DNA of 64,000 nt from Torulaspora globosa (GCF_014133895.1 NC_050728.1:124001-188000), one strand, 5' to 3'. Positions 28,752-39,342 are shown, counted from the first letter of the stretch. Notes: generated by a model from the letters alone, not told the origin. A program made the numbers and translations.

Positions 28752-29813
28752 ATGCGTTTCAGTGTGACTCTGTTGGCCTTACTGGCAACTGTCGGATCTG
28801 CATCACCTGGCGACAACTTACCTGAGTTTGGCGACTGCAAATATGCCTGCGAGTATCAAAAATCGTGTCCCGGATCGCAGATCAATTACATAGATGCATC
28901 CACTAATGAGTTCAGTGATTGGCGGTTTGATCAATGTCCATTGGCGCTATCTACTTTCCTATTTTGGGATTGCATCTCAGATTGTGATTATCAATGTCAA
29001 CAAATAATAACCAAATCTAGAATTCAAGACGGCGAGGAGATTCTACAGTTCCACGGTAAATGGCCATTCCTCAGACTTTTCGGTACTCAAGAACTATTCT
29101 CCACCCTATTTAGTATAGGAAACTTTGTTCCTCATTACTATGGTTTCCAAAAACTGAGTGACAAGATCCGGAGGCTGGAAAATAGAGGTGACACTAGGAG
29201 GTTGACTCTTTTGCAAAATTACACCTATGTGGCCATCGCTGGTATGCTGGCGTGGTCCGCGAGCACCATATTTCACTTGAGGGATTTGCTGATCACTGAG
29301 AAACTGGACTACTTTTTCGCTGGTGGTACTGTCCTTACTGGATTTCACGCCATATTCGCTAGAATGACGCGCCTTGATCAACATCCCAAGGTTGCCAGAT
29401 TGTTTTCGTTGTCGGTGGCCTTCATCTTTGCTCTCCATCTGCTCCGGCTATACGTTGACTGGTCATACACCTACAACATGAGGTTTAACGTTTTCTTCGG
29501 ATTGCTGCAATACCTGCTACTGTTGCTTCTGGCGTACCAAAACTACTCGTCCCTCAAAGCTCAAACATATGGTACTCAAAGACGTGCCTACGATAGACGT
29601 GCATCTAACATGTTCAACCTGTGTGTCGTTCCGGTACTACTCGTGGGATCGACCGCTATGGCTATGTCATTGGAGCTTTTTGATTTCTTTGTTTACAGTT
29701 GGCAAATTGACGCACACGCCCTGTGGCATATGTGCACGATCTGGCCATCCTGGGTCCTATACAGCTTTTTTCTTCACGATTTTGATTTCGCGGCCAAGGC
29801 CAACATCCACTAG
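28752..29813 (+). CDS. PER1: Per1, GPI-anchor lipid remodelling protein of the ER
   Basis: Per1 removes an acyl chain from GPI anchors (GPI-phospholipase A2 activity) in the ER and belongs to the CREST superfamily. At 353 residues it matches S. cerevisiae Per1 (357). A signal peptide (about 1-18) precedes a Cys-rich luminal segment (GDCKYACEYQKSC, DCDYQCQQ). Family markers include FHGKWPFLRLFGTQELFST, WSASTIFHLRDL, LDYFFAGGTVLTGFHAIF and, near the end, QIDAHALWHMCTIWPS. About seven membrane helices follow the luminal part. The C-terminal KANIH lacks a strict KKxx signal. Neighbours TAF2 and the small membrane protein also match the chromosome III block around YCR044C. Confidence 0.96.
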   Translation: MRFSVTLLALLATVGSASPGDNLPEFGDCKYACEYQKSCPGSQINYIDASTNEFSDWRFDQCPLALSTFLFWDCISDCDYQCQQIITKSRIQDGEEILQFHGKWPFLRLFGTQELFSTLFSIGNFVPHYYGFQKLSDKIRRLENRGDTRRLTLLQNYTYVAIAGMLAWSASTIFHLRDLLITEKLDYFFAGGTVLTGFHAIFARMTRLDQHPKVARLFSLSVAFIFALHLLRLYVDWSYTYNMRFNVFFGLLQYLLLLLLAYQNYSSLKAQTYGTQRRAYDRRASNMFNLCVVPVLLVGSTAMAMSLELFDFFVYSWQIDAHALWHMCTIWPSWVLYSFFLHDFDFAAKANIH

Positions 29814-30325
29814 TTAATACGAATGCTCCTCCTATCTATTAGAAAGCTCATTTGGGAAAACGAATCATCATTTGACCCACATATCTACCCGGATTACTGA
29901 CCACAGCAGTGGTCTGCCATAAGCCGAATTCGATTTTGAGTTGTAGACGGAGGACAAGGTTCGAAGTAGATCGCCCTCCATAAGAGAGTATTCCAGGAGC
30001 AAATATGTCGAATTCTCGGGAATAATTACTGCAAAATAGAGAGTCAGGAGCCCTATGTCGGTTTTCAATGGCTGAAAATCGTCTATTGTCTACTTCATAG
30101 CAAATGGCTCTAATTTTTTTTTCTTCGATGCTTCGTGGGGGTTAATTATCGTATACGCAGGGCAAAAAGCAAGCAACGGCACATCAAAGCCTAGCTGAGA
30201 AATCGTGAAGCGATTGAAGGGGTTCCACCTGCGAGCCAGAATCATACAAAAGCCTGATCAGATCTCAGAGGGCTACTCAGAGAACTATATTTTGAGATTG
30301 ACGGCTTGGTGGCATAGGAACCGAT
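29814..30325. other. Intergenic region between PER1 and BOR1
   Basis: This 512-base gap holds no supported gene. A minus-strand frame of 66 codons (29868-30068) starts only at TTG and resembles nothing I know. A run of nine T bases spans 30114-30122. No clear regulatory motif was seen. Confidence 0.5.
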
Positions 30326-32011
30326 ATGGCGCTTGAAAGTTTGGATCATGACAAAAGCAGTGACGAGAGCTTGCAAGACCTGGGAAAGACTGATATATCA
30401 CCAACTCCATTGGGGATAGATCCCGGCGGAAGCCATCAAGATGCAAGGAAACGGCGACGAATTCCGATACCAGGTGCTGGAATATGGCTGGATCTACAGG
30501 ACAAGCTACCTGTTTATTGGCAGGACTGGAAGGATTCGTGGGATTATCGGGTTATTCCGTCTGTTCTGAATACATACTTCAGCAATCTTTTGCCAGCTTT
30601 GGCATTTGCACAGGATATGTTCGATAGAACAAACCGCTCCTACGGGGTCAACGAAGTATTATTGTCCTCAGGCATGGCCGGTCTAGTATTTGGTATCCTA
30701 GGCGGACAGCCTTTGTGCATAGTGGGGGTTACGGGCCCTATTTCTATATTCAATTATACCGTTTATGAGATCATCAAGCCCCTGAACACGAACTACTTTG
30801 GATTTATGTTTTGGATTTACATATGGGCAATGATCTTTCACCTCATTATGGCGTTCAGCAATTCGGTGGCTCTTCTGCAGTACGTGACGGCTTTTCCCTG
30901 CGATATATTTGGGCTTTTCATCAACGTTGTCTATATCCAGAAAGGCATTCAAATTTTATCCAGACAGTTTAACAGTGAGGAAGGCGGCGAGGACATACCT
31001 GCGGGTTTTGCCAATATTGTGGTAAGTTTATGCATGGTTATTTTTGGACTTACTTTCAAAAACATAAGGCGAACGCCACTGCTCAACCATACATTGCGTA
31101 CTTTCATCTCTGATTATTCTATGCCGTTGTCAGTTCTTTTCTGGTCAGCGTTTACCCATTTCGGCGGATATTTGAACGATATACACTTCCAGAAACTGCC
31201 TGTGACCAAATCGTTTCGACCCACAGATAAGACACAGCGAGATGCTTCTACATGGTTGGCCTATGAGCCGATTCCTGTTAAAGATGTCTTTATCGCATTG
31301 CCTTTTGGAATTATTGTAACCATTCTGTTTTATTTCGATCACAACGTGTCATCCTTAATGGCCCAGAGGACTTTTTATAAACTGAAGAAGACCGCTTCAT
31401 TCCATTTTGACTTTGCCCTTCTGGGCCTCACCACAGGGGCAAGTGGTGTTTTGGGAATTCCCGCTCCCAACGGACTTATTCCACAAGCACCATTGCATAC
31501 TGAATCGCTGCTGGTTTACGACGAAGAGGGCAATGTTGTCAGGTGTGTCGAGCAAAGATTTACCAATACCGTGCAAGGTTTGATGGCCATTGGTACAATG
31601 ACGCGGCCGCTTCTAGTCTGTCTGGGCGAAATTCCTCAGGCGGTCCTATCAGGCTTGTTCTTTATGATGGGTATTGACGGATTGATGAACAATGTGATTG
31701 TAGCCAGGGTTTTGTGGCTCTTCACTGAGAACAAGAGGAAAGATCCTGACCCACTTGGCAGAGTCCCGCTGAAGAAGCTACTGATTTTCTTGGCCTTCAG
31801 CCTAGCCGGCTTTGTTGGTGAATTTTCAATAACCAATACTGTAGCGGCTATTGGATTCCCGCTCATTCTACTCCTAACAGTTGCGGTAAGATTTGCATTC
31901 TTCAAAATCTTCACGAAAGAAGAGCTTGCAAATCTGGATCATGAAGCTGCAGAGGAGTTCACCATGAAGAACCTGCTACTGGAGAATCTTCGACTGGTGG
32001 GCAGCAACTGA
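30326..32011 (+). CDS. BOR1: Bor1, boron (borate) exporter of the SLC4 anion exchanger family
   Basis: Bor1 exports borate at the plasma membrane and also has vacuolar protein-sorting roles in S. cerevisiae. It has 561 residues (S. cerevisiae 576). Signatures are FFSNLLPALAFAQD-like NTYFSNLLPALAFAQDMFD, GQPLCIVGVTGPISIFN, FIALPFGIIVTILFYFDHN, GLTTGASGVLGIPAPNGLIP and GLFFMMGIDGLMNN. Around twelve membrane helices are visible between about 85 and 540, with short cytosolic ends. It lies between PER1 and the small membrane protein, interleaving the YNL275W and YCR043-044C tracks. Confidence 0.96.
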   Translation: MALESLDHDKSSDESLQDLGKTDISPTPLGIDPGGSHQDARKRRRIPIPGAGIWLDLQDKLPVYWQDWKDSWDYRVIPSVLNTYFSNLLPALAFAQDMFDRTNRSYGVNEVLLSSGMAGLVFGILGGQPLCIVGVTGPISIFNYTVYEIIKPLNTNYFGFMFWIYIWAMIFHLIMAFSNSVALLQYVTAFPCDIFGLFINVVYIQKGIQILSRQFNSEEGGEDIPAGFANIVVSLCMVIFGLTFKNIRRTPLLNHTLRTFISDYSMPLSVLFWSAFTHFGGYLNDIHFQKLPVTKSFRPTDKTQRDASTWLAYEPIPVKDVFIALPFGIIVTILFYFDHNVSSLMAQRTFYKLKKTASFHFDFALLGLTTGASGVLGIPAPNGLIPQAPLHTESLLVYDEEGNVVRCVEQRFTNTVQGLMAIGTMTRPLLVCLGEIPQAVLSGLFFMMGIDGLMNNVIVARVLWLFTENKRKDPDPLGRVPLKKLLIFLAFSLAGFVGEFSITNTVAAIGFPLILLLTVAVRFAFFKIFTKEELANLDHEAAEEFTMKNLLLENLRLVGSN

Positions 32012-32725
32012 AATTCCGATTGATCAAGAGAGATGTTATGAGGCGTAAAATAGTTAGAATATGCATATAATATACAAATCAACTGATGTTCCTAGAAGTT
32101 TCAAAGATCAACTTGAACAAGCTTATCGGCCTCAAACCTCTTTGGCCTCCATCCATACAACCTGCCTGCACTAAGCGCCGACCTAGGTAAGTGCGGGTAA
32201 CAGGCATGCATTGGCGGCTAATTTCAATTTCTCTTGAAGAGTTACGGCAGTACATCACCTCTATTTAACAGGAAGATGTACACTCTCCATACACTACCAT
32301 TTGGCCAGTATTTTGAACTAGTCGGGCAACAGAGAATTTCGACGTAAAAATGAACTTTGGCGGAAGAAAGCTCATTAAACCCTTCTGCTGACAACGACTG
32401 AGATCAAGCTGCTGAACGCAGATTTGGACGAGCACGCTACAGCACAGTCTCCTGGTTGGACAGGCAACTGATGACAAATATAAAACTGCTATAACTTTAC
32501 TGCACGGCAATTGTCAGGGATGCCAATGATTGCTTGAAAATGGAGGAACAGTATAGCATTAAAAGCTTCAATCCAATCTGACGGTTCAAACAATGTCTAT
32601 TTGACTTATCCTCAAGATTTCTCAGGGTCTGATAATGACAAACAATCGTATCACGGCACCAGGAGTATACGCATCGCGGTTTCCGAGAAGCACCATAGCG
32701 AAAAACACTCAGCAAGTGATCACCA
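32012..32725. other. Long intergenic region after BOR1
   Basis: At 714 bases this is one of the larger gaps. Two minus-strand frames of 72-81 codons in it (32265-32715) show no recognisable protein and overlap each other, so I do not call them. No tRNA-like, intron or transposon signal was recognised. Confidence 0.45.
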
Positions 32726-33160
32726 ATGCTATCATACGCTGCCCAGAACCCAGGAAATCGCCAGGCTAGTTCGATGATCCCACCACCAGTTGATGCGGTG
32801 CTATTGCATGAGCATGCATATCAAGATACTGGAGATCTGAGCTATGTGCTTAGCTTAGATACTTTTACTGACGATGGTGGGTACAAACCGATCCTGAAAT
32901 ACGGACTTGGTTTCTTCAACTACGACCTTGCGCTGAAAAATGAAATATACGATAGATCGTGGACTGAGATGCTCAGATTTCACATTTACGAACACTTTGT
33001 TCCTTACCTCATTATCTTCCTGTTCCTCTTTCTGGTATGGTCCTTTGTCGTGATTGTTCAATTGAATTATGCGGGTCATCTAATGTTTAGTGAAGACAAA
33101 AAGCTGTACAAGAAGTTTGAGAAAGACAATGAGCTGGAATACCGCCACATTCAAGTGTAA
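32726..33160 (+). CDS. Small single-pass membrane protein, likely counterpart of YCR043C
   Basis: The 144-residue protein has one strong membrane helix near 90-112 (LIIFLFLFLVWSFVVIVQ) with an acidic, aromatic N-terminal part (DTFTDDGGYKPILKYGLGFF) and a charged tail. I propose it as the counterpart of S. cerevisiae YCR043C, a 127-residue Golgi-located protein of unknown function, because its neighbours PER1 and TAF2 flank YCR043C there. I cannot verify sequence identity. The ATG at 32726 is the first in the frame; a second at 32773 would drop 16 residues. It is convergent with GOR1. Confidence 0.75.
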   Translation: MLSYAAQNPGNRQASSMIPPPVDAVLLHEHAYQDTGDLSYVLSLDTFTDDGGYKPILKYGLGFFNYDLALKNEIYDRSWTEMLRFHIYEHFVPYLIIFLFLFLVWSFVVIVQLNYAGHLMFSEDKKLYKKFEKDNELEYRHIQV

Positions 33161-33282
33161 CATTATTTTACCAAACGGATTACCACCGTAAGAGAGGAAG
33201 GAACAGAACAGGCCAAGTGACGCTTCCTTTCCAATTTGTATCTATATGCATATAATAACTACATGTAAAAGAAACCGCTCAA

Positions 33283-34335
33283 TTAAACCAGAGGCTTGGC
33301 TTGCTCGATCCAGGGCTCACCTTGCAACTCTGGGACAATAGTCAACCCTTTGCCGGATTTGATTAATGCCTCAACGTTTTCAACAATAAACTCCTCCATG
33401 TGCTTAATGGTTTCGAACGTGTTTGTTCCCATATGTGGGAGTCCGAGGACTTGTGGCATGTCCAGCAGTTCCTGTGGAACATGTGGTTCGTCTTCGAACA
33501 CATCCAGACCTGCAGATCTGACTTTACCAGATTTCAAAGCTTCGATTAGCGCCGACTCATCGATGACAGCACCACGAGCTGTATTCACGATAACGACGCC
33601 ATCTTTCATTTTCTCGAACGCAGTACGGTTCAAAATGTGTCTAGTGTTACCATTTAATGGAATATTGACAGATATGATATCAGACTGCGCTAGTAACTCA
33701 TCAAATGAAACGTACTCACAACCATTCTCGAGCTCTGGAGACAGTCTTCTCCTATTGTGGTAGATGAATTTCGCGAATCCAAATGGTTTTAGTCTCTCTA
33801 CAACCGTACGGCCAATGCCGCCCAAGCCCAAGACACCGACAACTTTACCTTCAGGATCATTTCCAACAGGAGCACCGCCTGCAGCGCCGGCTGATGGCCA
33901 TTTCCCTGCCAGCAACGTGCGGTTCCCGTACTCAAAGTTCCTGAGCGCACCCAACAGAAGGTAAACGTGGGTGTCAGCAGTGGCGTTGTTGACGAGTTCC
34001 GGAACATTGGTCACTTGGATCTTTCTCTCACTAAAGAATTTGGTATCGATTTGATCATAACCGGCGCCCAGATGGCAAACCGCGACCACAGAGCTGGGCA
34101 AACTCTTGGCGATCTCTTCGTCGAACCTGCCAGTCTGCTTGACACTGGCAAAAGTCCTAGTGATGATTTGTGTCTTGGAGACCTCATTTTGAGGGTCTTT
34201 CAACGCCTCCAAGAATTGTTCACGAGTCGTACTCTCTGGAATGGTGACCACATTAGCAATCTTGGCCAGATTCTTCCAAGCTTCGTTGGCATATGCCACT
34301 TTACCCAATCTCAACACAACTGGTTTCACACTCAT
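33283..34335 (-). CDS. GOR1: Gor1, glyoxylate/hydroxypyruvate reductase
   Basis: Gor1 reduces glyoxylate to glycolate with NAD(P)H. The longest frame starts at a TTG; the ATG at 34335 gives 350 residues, exactly the S. cerevisiae length. It is a D-2-hydroxyacid dehydrogenase: substrate-side VCHLGAGYDQID, the Rossmann fingerprint VGVLGLGGIGRTV, NIPLNGNTRHILN, the catalytic-Arg block VIVNTARGAVIDE, then AGLDVFEDEPHVPQEL with Glu, and LGLPHMGTNTFE carrying the His. Its upstream gap, shared with TAF2, contains an inverted GATAAG pair. It corresponds to YNL274C. Confidence 0.96.
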   Translation of the reverse strand: MSVKPVVLRLGKVAYANEAWKNLAKIANVVTIPESTTREQFLEALKDPQNEVSKTQIITRTFASVKQTGRFDEEIAKSLPSSVVAVCHLGAGYDQIDTKFFSERKIQVTNVPELVNNATADTHVYLLLGALRNFEYGNRTLLAGKWPSAGAAGGAPVGNDPEGKVVGVLGLGGIGRTVVERLKPFGFAKFIYHNRRRLSPELENGCEYVSFDELLAQSDIISVNIPLNGNTRHILNRTAFEKMKDGVVIVNTARGAVIDESALIEALKSGKVRSAGLDVFEDEPHVPQELLDMPQVLGLPHMGTNTFETIKHMEEFIVENVEALIKSGKGLTIVPELQGEPWIEQAKPLV

Positions 34336-34922
34336 TGTTTCTTCAGAGCTCTCAAATTCTACCGTCAACCGATTTCCACGATTGACTGTGATGAACTACA
34401 ATCATGAACCCTTCGTGAGTTTCTGTATATATACACATTACGAATGCTATTCGAGGCAACCAACCCCGTCGTTTGCTCGGGATTTAGGAAGCGGCTTGAG
34501 CTGCAGAGCTTATCTCCTGTCATAATCTGCGACCAAGAACTCTGCTGGTCGGTAATCCCCGGCCAGCGGCGGGTGTGAAGCAGACAGACTGCCTAAGAAG
34601 CGACATACACAAACAAGATTCTACAGTCCAACAGGAGATGCTATTGGCATCGCTCATCCTCTGAGAGATATCCATTTGGTCTGAACATTTGCCATAAATT
34701 CCGTGAAAAGCTTAAACTGTATTTGAAGAGCTTTGAAAAAGGCGGGGAGATAAGAATGAAAAATTCCTTATCTCCGCTCTAGGACGGGTAACTGTTCTTA
34801 TGTTACCCTTCCTTGAAAATGGTGCCTGACTGATGAAATAACTTGACTAACTGTATCGATGAAGGTTTAAGAAGATGGAATTATTGCTGTAAGAGGTTCG
34901 AGAGTCCGTTAGCGCCACTACC
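34336..34922. promoter_or_regulatory. Divergent GOR1/TAF2 region with inverted GATAAG pair
   Basis: This 587-base gap has no supported gene. GGAGATAAG at 34746-34754 and CTTATCTCC at 34767-34775 form a perfect 9-base inverted repeat with a 12-base spacer. Each arm contains GATAAG, the site of yeast GATA factors (Gln3, Gat1). It lies about 150 bases before TAF2 and 410 before GOR1. It could bind a GATA factor or fold as a hairpin; neither is shown. Confidence 0.45.
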
Positions 34923-37900
34923 ATGTCTTACTCGAGGGGTAACACCCCACGGGCGACCCAGAGTTTGTCCAGTCATGCGGATTTGGGTGTAGGGCTACGT
35001 ACTTTCAAAGTTGCCCATCAGCGCATCTCGCTGGACGTAGATCTCTCCAAGCACAGCATAAAGGGCATTGCTGATATTATTTTGATACCACTGGTGCAGA
35101 ATTTAAGCTACGTTACACTGGATTGCAAGGAGATGAAAATCAAGAACGTTTGGGTGGAAAACAGGAGATGTGACAATTATATCCATGACGATCCGCTATC
35201 AGACTTCAGGAGAAGCAGTCGAAGCGATAGCGACACGCTGTACAAATTTAATGGAGTGGAACAGTCGCACTTTCTGCGAGAGAAATTCGCGGATTTAAAT
35301 GAGTTTCCGGAGGAGAGGACGCGGTCGCAACTTATCGTGAAGATTCCTTCTTCGATTAAGATCACCTTGCAGGATGCCAACTCGTTGACGAATTACACAC
35401 CAATCACGCCTACTGTTCGAGGAACACCGGGGTCTCAGGAAGCTGTATTTACTCCGATCAGCATCAGAATAGAGTACGAGCTGAGTGAGCCGACTACAGG
35501 AGTGCGATTCGACACAGCGTTGGAGTCGCAGCCGCATCTATGGAATGCATTCACTACGAACTCAGAGATCTGTTGCACTGCATCTTACTGGATGCCCTGT
35601 GTAAACACTTTAGATGAGAAATGCACTTGGGAGGTCGAGATTAGCGTTCCTAGAAGGGTTAAAGACATCGATGGCTCTAAAGTTGTGGGCAACCAATTTC
35701 AAGACTCCCGAGCATTGCGTTCCAGAGGATCACCAATCACTGGGGGCGATCTTAACAAGGAAAGATTAAACGTGAGCTCTGAAGAATACAACGCTGCAAA
35801 ACGCGAAACGGAGCTGAACGGAAAGAAGAAGAACCAAAGTAAAGACGATGAAGAAGAAGAGGAAGGTTATGACATATTAGAAGACGAAGAGCCAGAAGAA
35901 GATGACACACTGAATAAAGAAATTTTCGTATGCTGTTCAGAGTACGCGACTGCTAAAGAAACTGAGCATGCGACATCTACATCAAAGAGAACATTTGCAT
36001 TTCAAATATTCAATCCCGTCGCTCCTCACCATGTTGGGTGGGCAGTCGGTGCCTTTGATATCTGGACCTTGCCGTCAATCAAAAGTCAGGATGATATTTT
36101 CGAGGATGAACGCGATGAGTCAGAAGAGAACAAAAATCCAAATCAGAAAGACACCAGTGCCGGGATAGATGATATTGAAAACAATGACGTCATTCCGATT
36201 CAGGTATACACCTTACCACAAGGTGATATAGACGAAAAGACAGTGCTGAATTCTACTATCATTTGCCAAAAAATTATGGACTTTTACGCCAAAGAATTCG
36301 GCTCCTATCCATTCACATCATATTCTCTAGTTTTTTTACCGACGCTGGTTACATCTACAATGGATTTTGCAAGTATGACTTTATGCAATACAAGGCTCCT
36401 CTACCCCCCAGAAATGATCGATACCATGTTGTCAACTACCAATGAGTTGGCGTGGTCTCTCGCAGCTCAATGGTCAGGGGTCAATATAACGCCATTAGAA
36501 ATAAACCATATATGGTGCTGCATAGGGATGGCCGGCTACATGGTTTTCCAACTAATGAGGAAACTCCTGGGTAATAATGAATTCAAATTTCGACTTAAAA
36601 TGAACTGCGAGGCTATCGTGGATCAGGACTGGGAAAAGCCACCTATTGGAAATACTTTTACTAATGCTTCAAGACCCATCTCTTGGACGAGCAATGATTT
36701 GAGTTTCATTAAACTGAAAGCTCCGATGGTCCTATACATACTGGACCGGAGAATGGTAAAGACAGAAAGATCATTTGGGATGTCTCGTGTGCTGCCTAAA
36801 ATATTTTTACAGGCCATGTCTGGCGACCTACCGAATAATTCTCTTTCTTCAGCACATTTCCAATACGTTTGTGAGCGTGTCAACAGGAGCAAACTTGAGT
36901 CCTTTTTCCAGCAATGGATTTATGGGTCAGGTGTACCAATATTTCGGGTCACTCAAAGGTTCAATAAAAAAAGAATGATGGTTGAAATGGGTATCAGACA
37001 GTGTCAGGATCAAGAACTGGCCCAGGAAAAGGTTGTAGGCAAAGATGGCTTTTGCTCTAGCTCTCTAGATTACATTCAGCACCCAAACAAAAGCATGACG
37101 ACTTGTTTCACGGGATCAATGACAATTAAAATACATGAATCCGATGGAACACCGTATGAGCATATCGTGGAAGTTAAAGATGTGTTCACCAAGATAGATA
37201 TCCAATACAACACGAAGTATAGGAAGATAAGGAATAAGAGACTTCAAGCAAACAAAAGCACAAACAAGACAATGACCCCAGATTCAATAGAAGAATCCCT
37301 TGAAGAAAGGCCTGACAGCGGTTCCGTGCAGAAGCTCGGTACAGTATTAAGTAGTACCGAAGATTGTCTTGAATGGAACCTAACTGGACTTTCCACAAAA
37401 TCAGACGGAAATGAAGCCCAAATACAGAATGAAGTTTTTGAATGGATAAGGATCGATTCGGATTTTGAGTGGATTTGTAAACTGTACGTGAATCAACCTG
37501 ATTATATGTTCGCATCCCAGTTACAGCAAGATAGTGATGTTGAGGCACAGTTTGAAAGTGTCAGGTACTTTGAAGATACAATCATACATTCTCCCGTGAG
37601 CTCACAGGTTTACTCGTCAATTTTGGTAAGAACGGCAATGGATAAGCGATACTTCTATGGTATCAGAGCCGAGGCTTGCAAAGCGTTAGCGAGATATGTT
37701 GTTCGAGATTCTGAGCCAAACAATTTTACCGGCGGAGCAAGGCATCTTATCAGAATCTTCAGGGAGCTTTTTTGCTATGAAAACTCCAGCATTCCGCTCA
37801 ACAATGATTTCAGTAACTTTCAAGAGTATTTCCTACAGAAACAGATCCCCCAGAATCTAACACTGGTGAAAAACGAAAGGAATGAAACACCTTATTTTGT

Positions 37901-39176
37901 TAAGCAGTTTCTATTAGACCTGCTTACGTACAATGAAAATTCAGAGAATTTATACGATGATAGCCATTATCGCTGCATGCTAATCCAATCTGTTGTAGAC
38001 TGTGTGCTGTCTAACCGTAATGATAACGAGTACCTGAATAAAGTCCTGGAGCAACTGCGCAGATATCAAAATCTCGAAGAGTGGATGCCAACCTATCAGC
38101 TACTGGTCAAGAATACGATTCTATCGGCTAAACTTCGTCTGGGAGTCGCTGGCCTTTATCGAATGGAAGATCTCAACGAAATCTTATTAAACCCATTTGA
38201 GGATGAATCGAAGACTCCACATGTCAACGTGGCTCGGTTAAGGGAAGGTTCTCAAGATTTGACTCTAACTACGTTCAAAACGTTATTAGTTGAGGGTGGA
38301 TTAAAAAATAAGGAGGCGCTGAAGTACCTCTTTGAAGCCCTCTGCTTCTCAACTGACGTTTATATAAAAGAAAAATTAGTGGATGTCTTCGTCAGTGCCA
38401 TCGATTTCGTTGCCGTGAATAAGCTGCAGGATCTGCTAGACGATGACATCGATTATATGGTCGAGCAAATCAATTCAGAATCACTAGCACTGGAAGACGG
38501 GAGAAGAGAGTCGGGAGGTATCATTGAAGAGGACTACATGCACGAGCTAAGAGAGCGTAGGGAGCAGAAAATGAGGTCCACAGTCAGAGGTCTGGTGCAT
38601 CTTCTGAGGAGGCAGTTTAGAACCTATGAGCCGCTGAAAAAGATCCTCTGGGAAGCACTGCACACTTCTACTCTTTCTCTCTATCAGAGAAAGCGTCTTT
38701 TCGATACATCAAGAATCTTATACTGTCTGCTCGATAGTTTTGATGTTGTTCTAACCATGCCCAGGGATAAAAAGTTAGTGGCGAAATATATGGGTATGAA
38801 CAAGGTTGTTATCAAGAGAGAAGGTCTGCTGAAGGTTCATCTACCGACGAAGCTAAGCACGAAGCTCAAATCATCATCGAATGAGAGGGATTCAGATCAG
38901 CCTTCATCGCGGACTAATAAAGTCAAGATAAGTCTGGGCAGACAACCAGTCAAGCAAAAAAAATCTGGTTCTGGGACTGCTAAGGGTAAGCAAGCCAAAG
39001 GAATAGTCAACAGAGTGGGCATTCTTCCGCTGCGATTCATCAAGATCACCACTTCGGACGAGAAGAGGGTCGATATCTCGTCAGTTCCCTTCAGCGAGAA
39101 TGTCCACATCATCAAGGCAAACAGCAGATCGTTCACCGTGAAGATAATGGTACCGAAGAAGGAGCCAGAAGCCTGA
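34923..39176 (+). CDS. TAF2: Taf2, TFIID subunit
   Basis: Taf2 is the TFIID subunit that contacts the initiator region. It has 1417 residues (S. cerevisiae 1407). The N-terminal part (VAHQRISLDVDLSKHSIKG, then LWNAFTTNSEICCTASYWMPC) and the middle (FASMTLCNTRLLYPPEM; HIWCCIGMAGYMVFQLMRKLLG) follow the M1 aminopeptidase fold. It lacks the HExxH zinc motif, as is normal for Taf2. An acidic insert lies near 300-330 (KDDEEEEEGYDILEDEE). Helical repeats follow to about 1290, then a basic disordered tail with NKVKISLGRQPVKQ. It corresponds to YCR042C, beside PER1 and YCR043C-like genes in this region. Confidence 0.95.
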   Translation: MSYSRGNTPRATQSLSSHADLGVGLRTFKVAHQRISLDVDLSKHSIKGIADIILIPLVQNLSYVTLDCKEMKIKNVWVENRRCDNYIHDDPLSDFRRSSRSDSDTLYKFNGVEQSHFLREKFADLNEFPEERTRSQLIVKIPSSIKITLQDANSLTNYTPITPTVRGTPGSQEAVFTPISIRIEYELSEPTTGVRFDTALESQPHLWNAFTTNSEICCTASYWMPCVNTLDEKCTWEVEISVPRRVKDIDGSKVVGNQFQDSRALRSRGSPITGGDLNKERLNVSSEEYNAAKRETELNGKKKNQSKDDEEEEEGYDILEDEEPEEDDTLNKEIFVCCSEYATAKETEHATSTSKRTFAFQIFNPVAPHHVGWAVGAFDIWTLPSIKSQDDIFEDERDESEENKNPNQKDTSAGIDDIENNDVIPIQVYTLPQGDIDEKTVLNSTIICQKIMDFYAKEFGSYPFTSYSLVFLPTLVTSTMDFASMTLCNTRLLYPPEMIDTMLSTTNELAWSLAAQWSGVNITPLEINHIWCCIGMAGYMVFQLMRKLLGNNEFKFRLKMNCEAIVDQDWEKPPIGNTFTNASRPISWTSNDLSFIKLKAPMVLYILDRRMVKTERSFGMSRVLPKIFLQAMSGDLPNNSLSSAHFQYVCERVNRSKLESFFQQWIYGSGVPIFRVTQRFNKKRMMVEMGIRQCQDQELAQEKVVGKDGFCSSSLDYIQHPNKSMTTCFTGSMTIKIHESDGTPYEHIVEVKDVFTKIDIQYNTKYRKIRNKRLQANKSTNKTMTPDSIEESLEERPDSGSVQKLGTVLSSTEDCLEWNLTGLSTKSDGNEAQIQNEVFEWIRIDSDFEWICKLYVNQPDYMFASQLQQDSDVEAQFESVRYFEDTIIHSPVSSQVYSSILVRTAMDKRYFYGIRAEACKALARYVVRDSEPNNFTGGARHLIRIFRELFCYENSSIPLNNDFSNFQEYFLQKQIPQNLTLVKNERNETPYFVKQFLLDLLTYNENSENLYDDSHYRCMLIQSVVDCVLSNRNDNEYLNKVLEQLRRYQNLEEWMPTYQLLVKNTILSAKLRLGVAGLYRMEDLNEILLNPFEDESKTPHVNVARLREGSQDLTLTTFKTLLVEGGLKNKEALKYLFEALCFSTDVYIKEKLVDVFVSAIDFVAVNKLQDLLDDDIDYMVEQINSESLALEDGRRESGGIIEEDYMHELRERREQKMRSTVRGLVHLLRRQFRTYEPLKKILWEALHTSTLSLYQRKRLFDTSRILYCLLDSFDVVLTMPRDKKLVAKYMGMNKVVIKREGLLKVHLPTKLSTKLKSSSNERDSDQPSSRTNKVKISLGRQPVKQKKSGSGTAKGKQAKGIVNRVGILPLRFIKITTSDEKRVDISSVPFSENVHIIKANSRSFTVKIMVPKKEPEA

Positions 39177-39342
39177 TATGTGGCCTAATATTCATCAATC
39201 ATTTAATGTGTAATACTATTAGCATAATTAACGACAATTTCTAGGTCAGCCTGCTTGAAGCGGCTCGATAGGACCTTGAGATGATTAGATTGAAGCTTTC
39301 ACTTGAGCCTAATGAGAGGATTAATAGCCTTTGAGACTGTCA

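Noticed and set aside
29868..30068. 66-codon minus-strand frame between PER1 and BOR1
   Set aside because: It starts only at TTG, the extended frame has an early stop, no intron signals restore an ATG, and it resembles no known protein.
32265..32715. Two small minus-strand frames after BOR1
   Set aside because: They overlap each other, one starts without clear support, and neither has recognisable composition or motifs.
34894..34912. GGTTCGAG resembling a tRNA T-loop
   Set aside because: No acceptor stem, D-arm or anticodon arm can be found around it.
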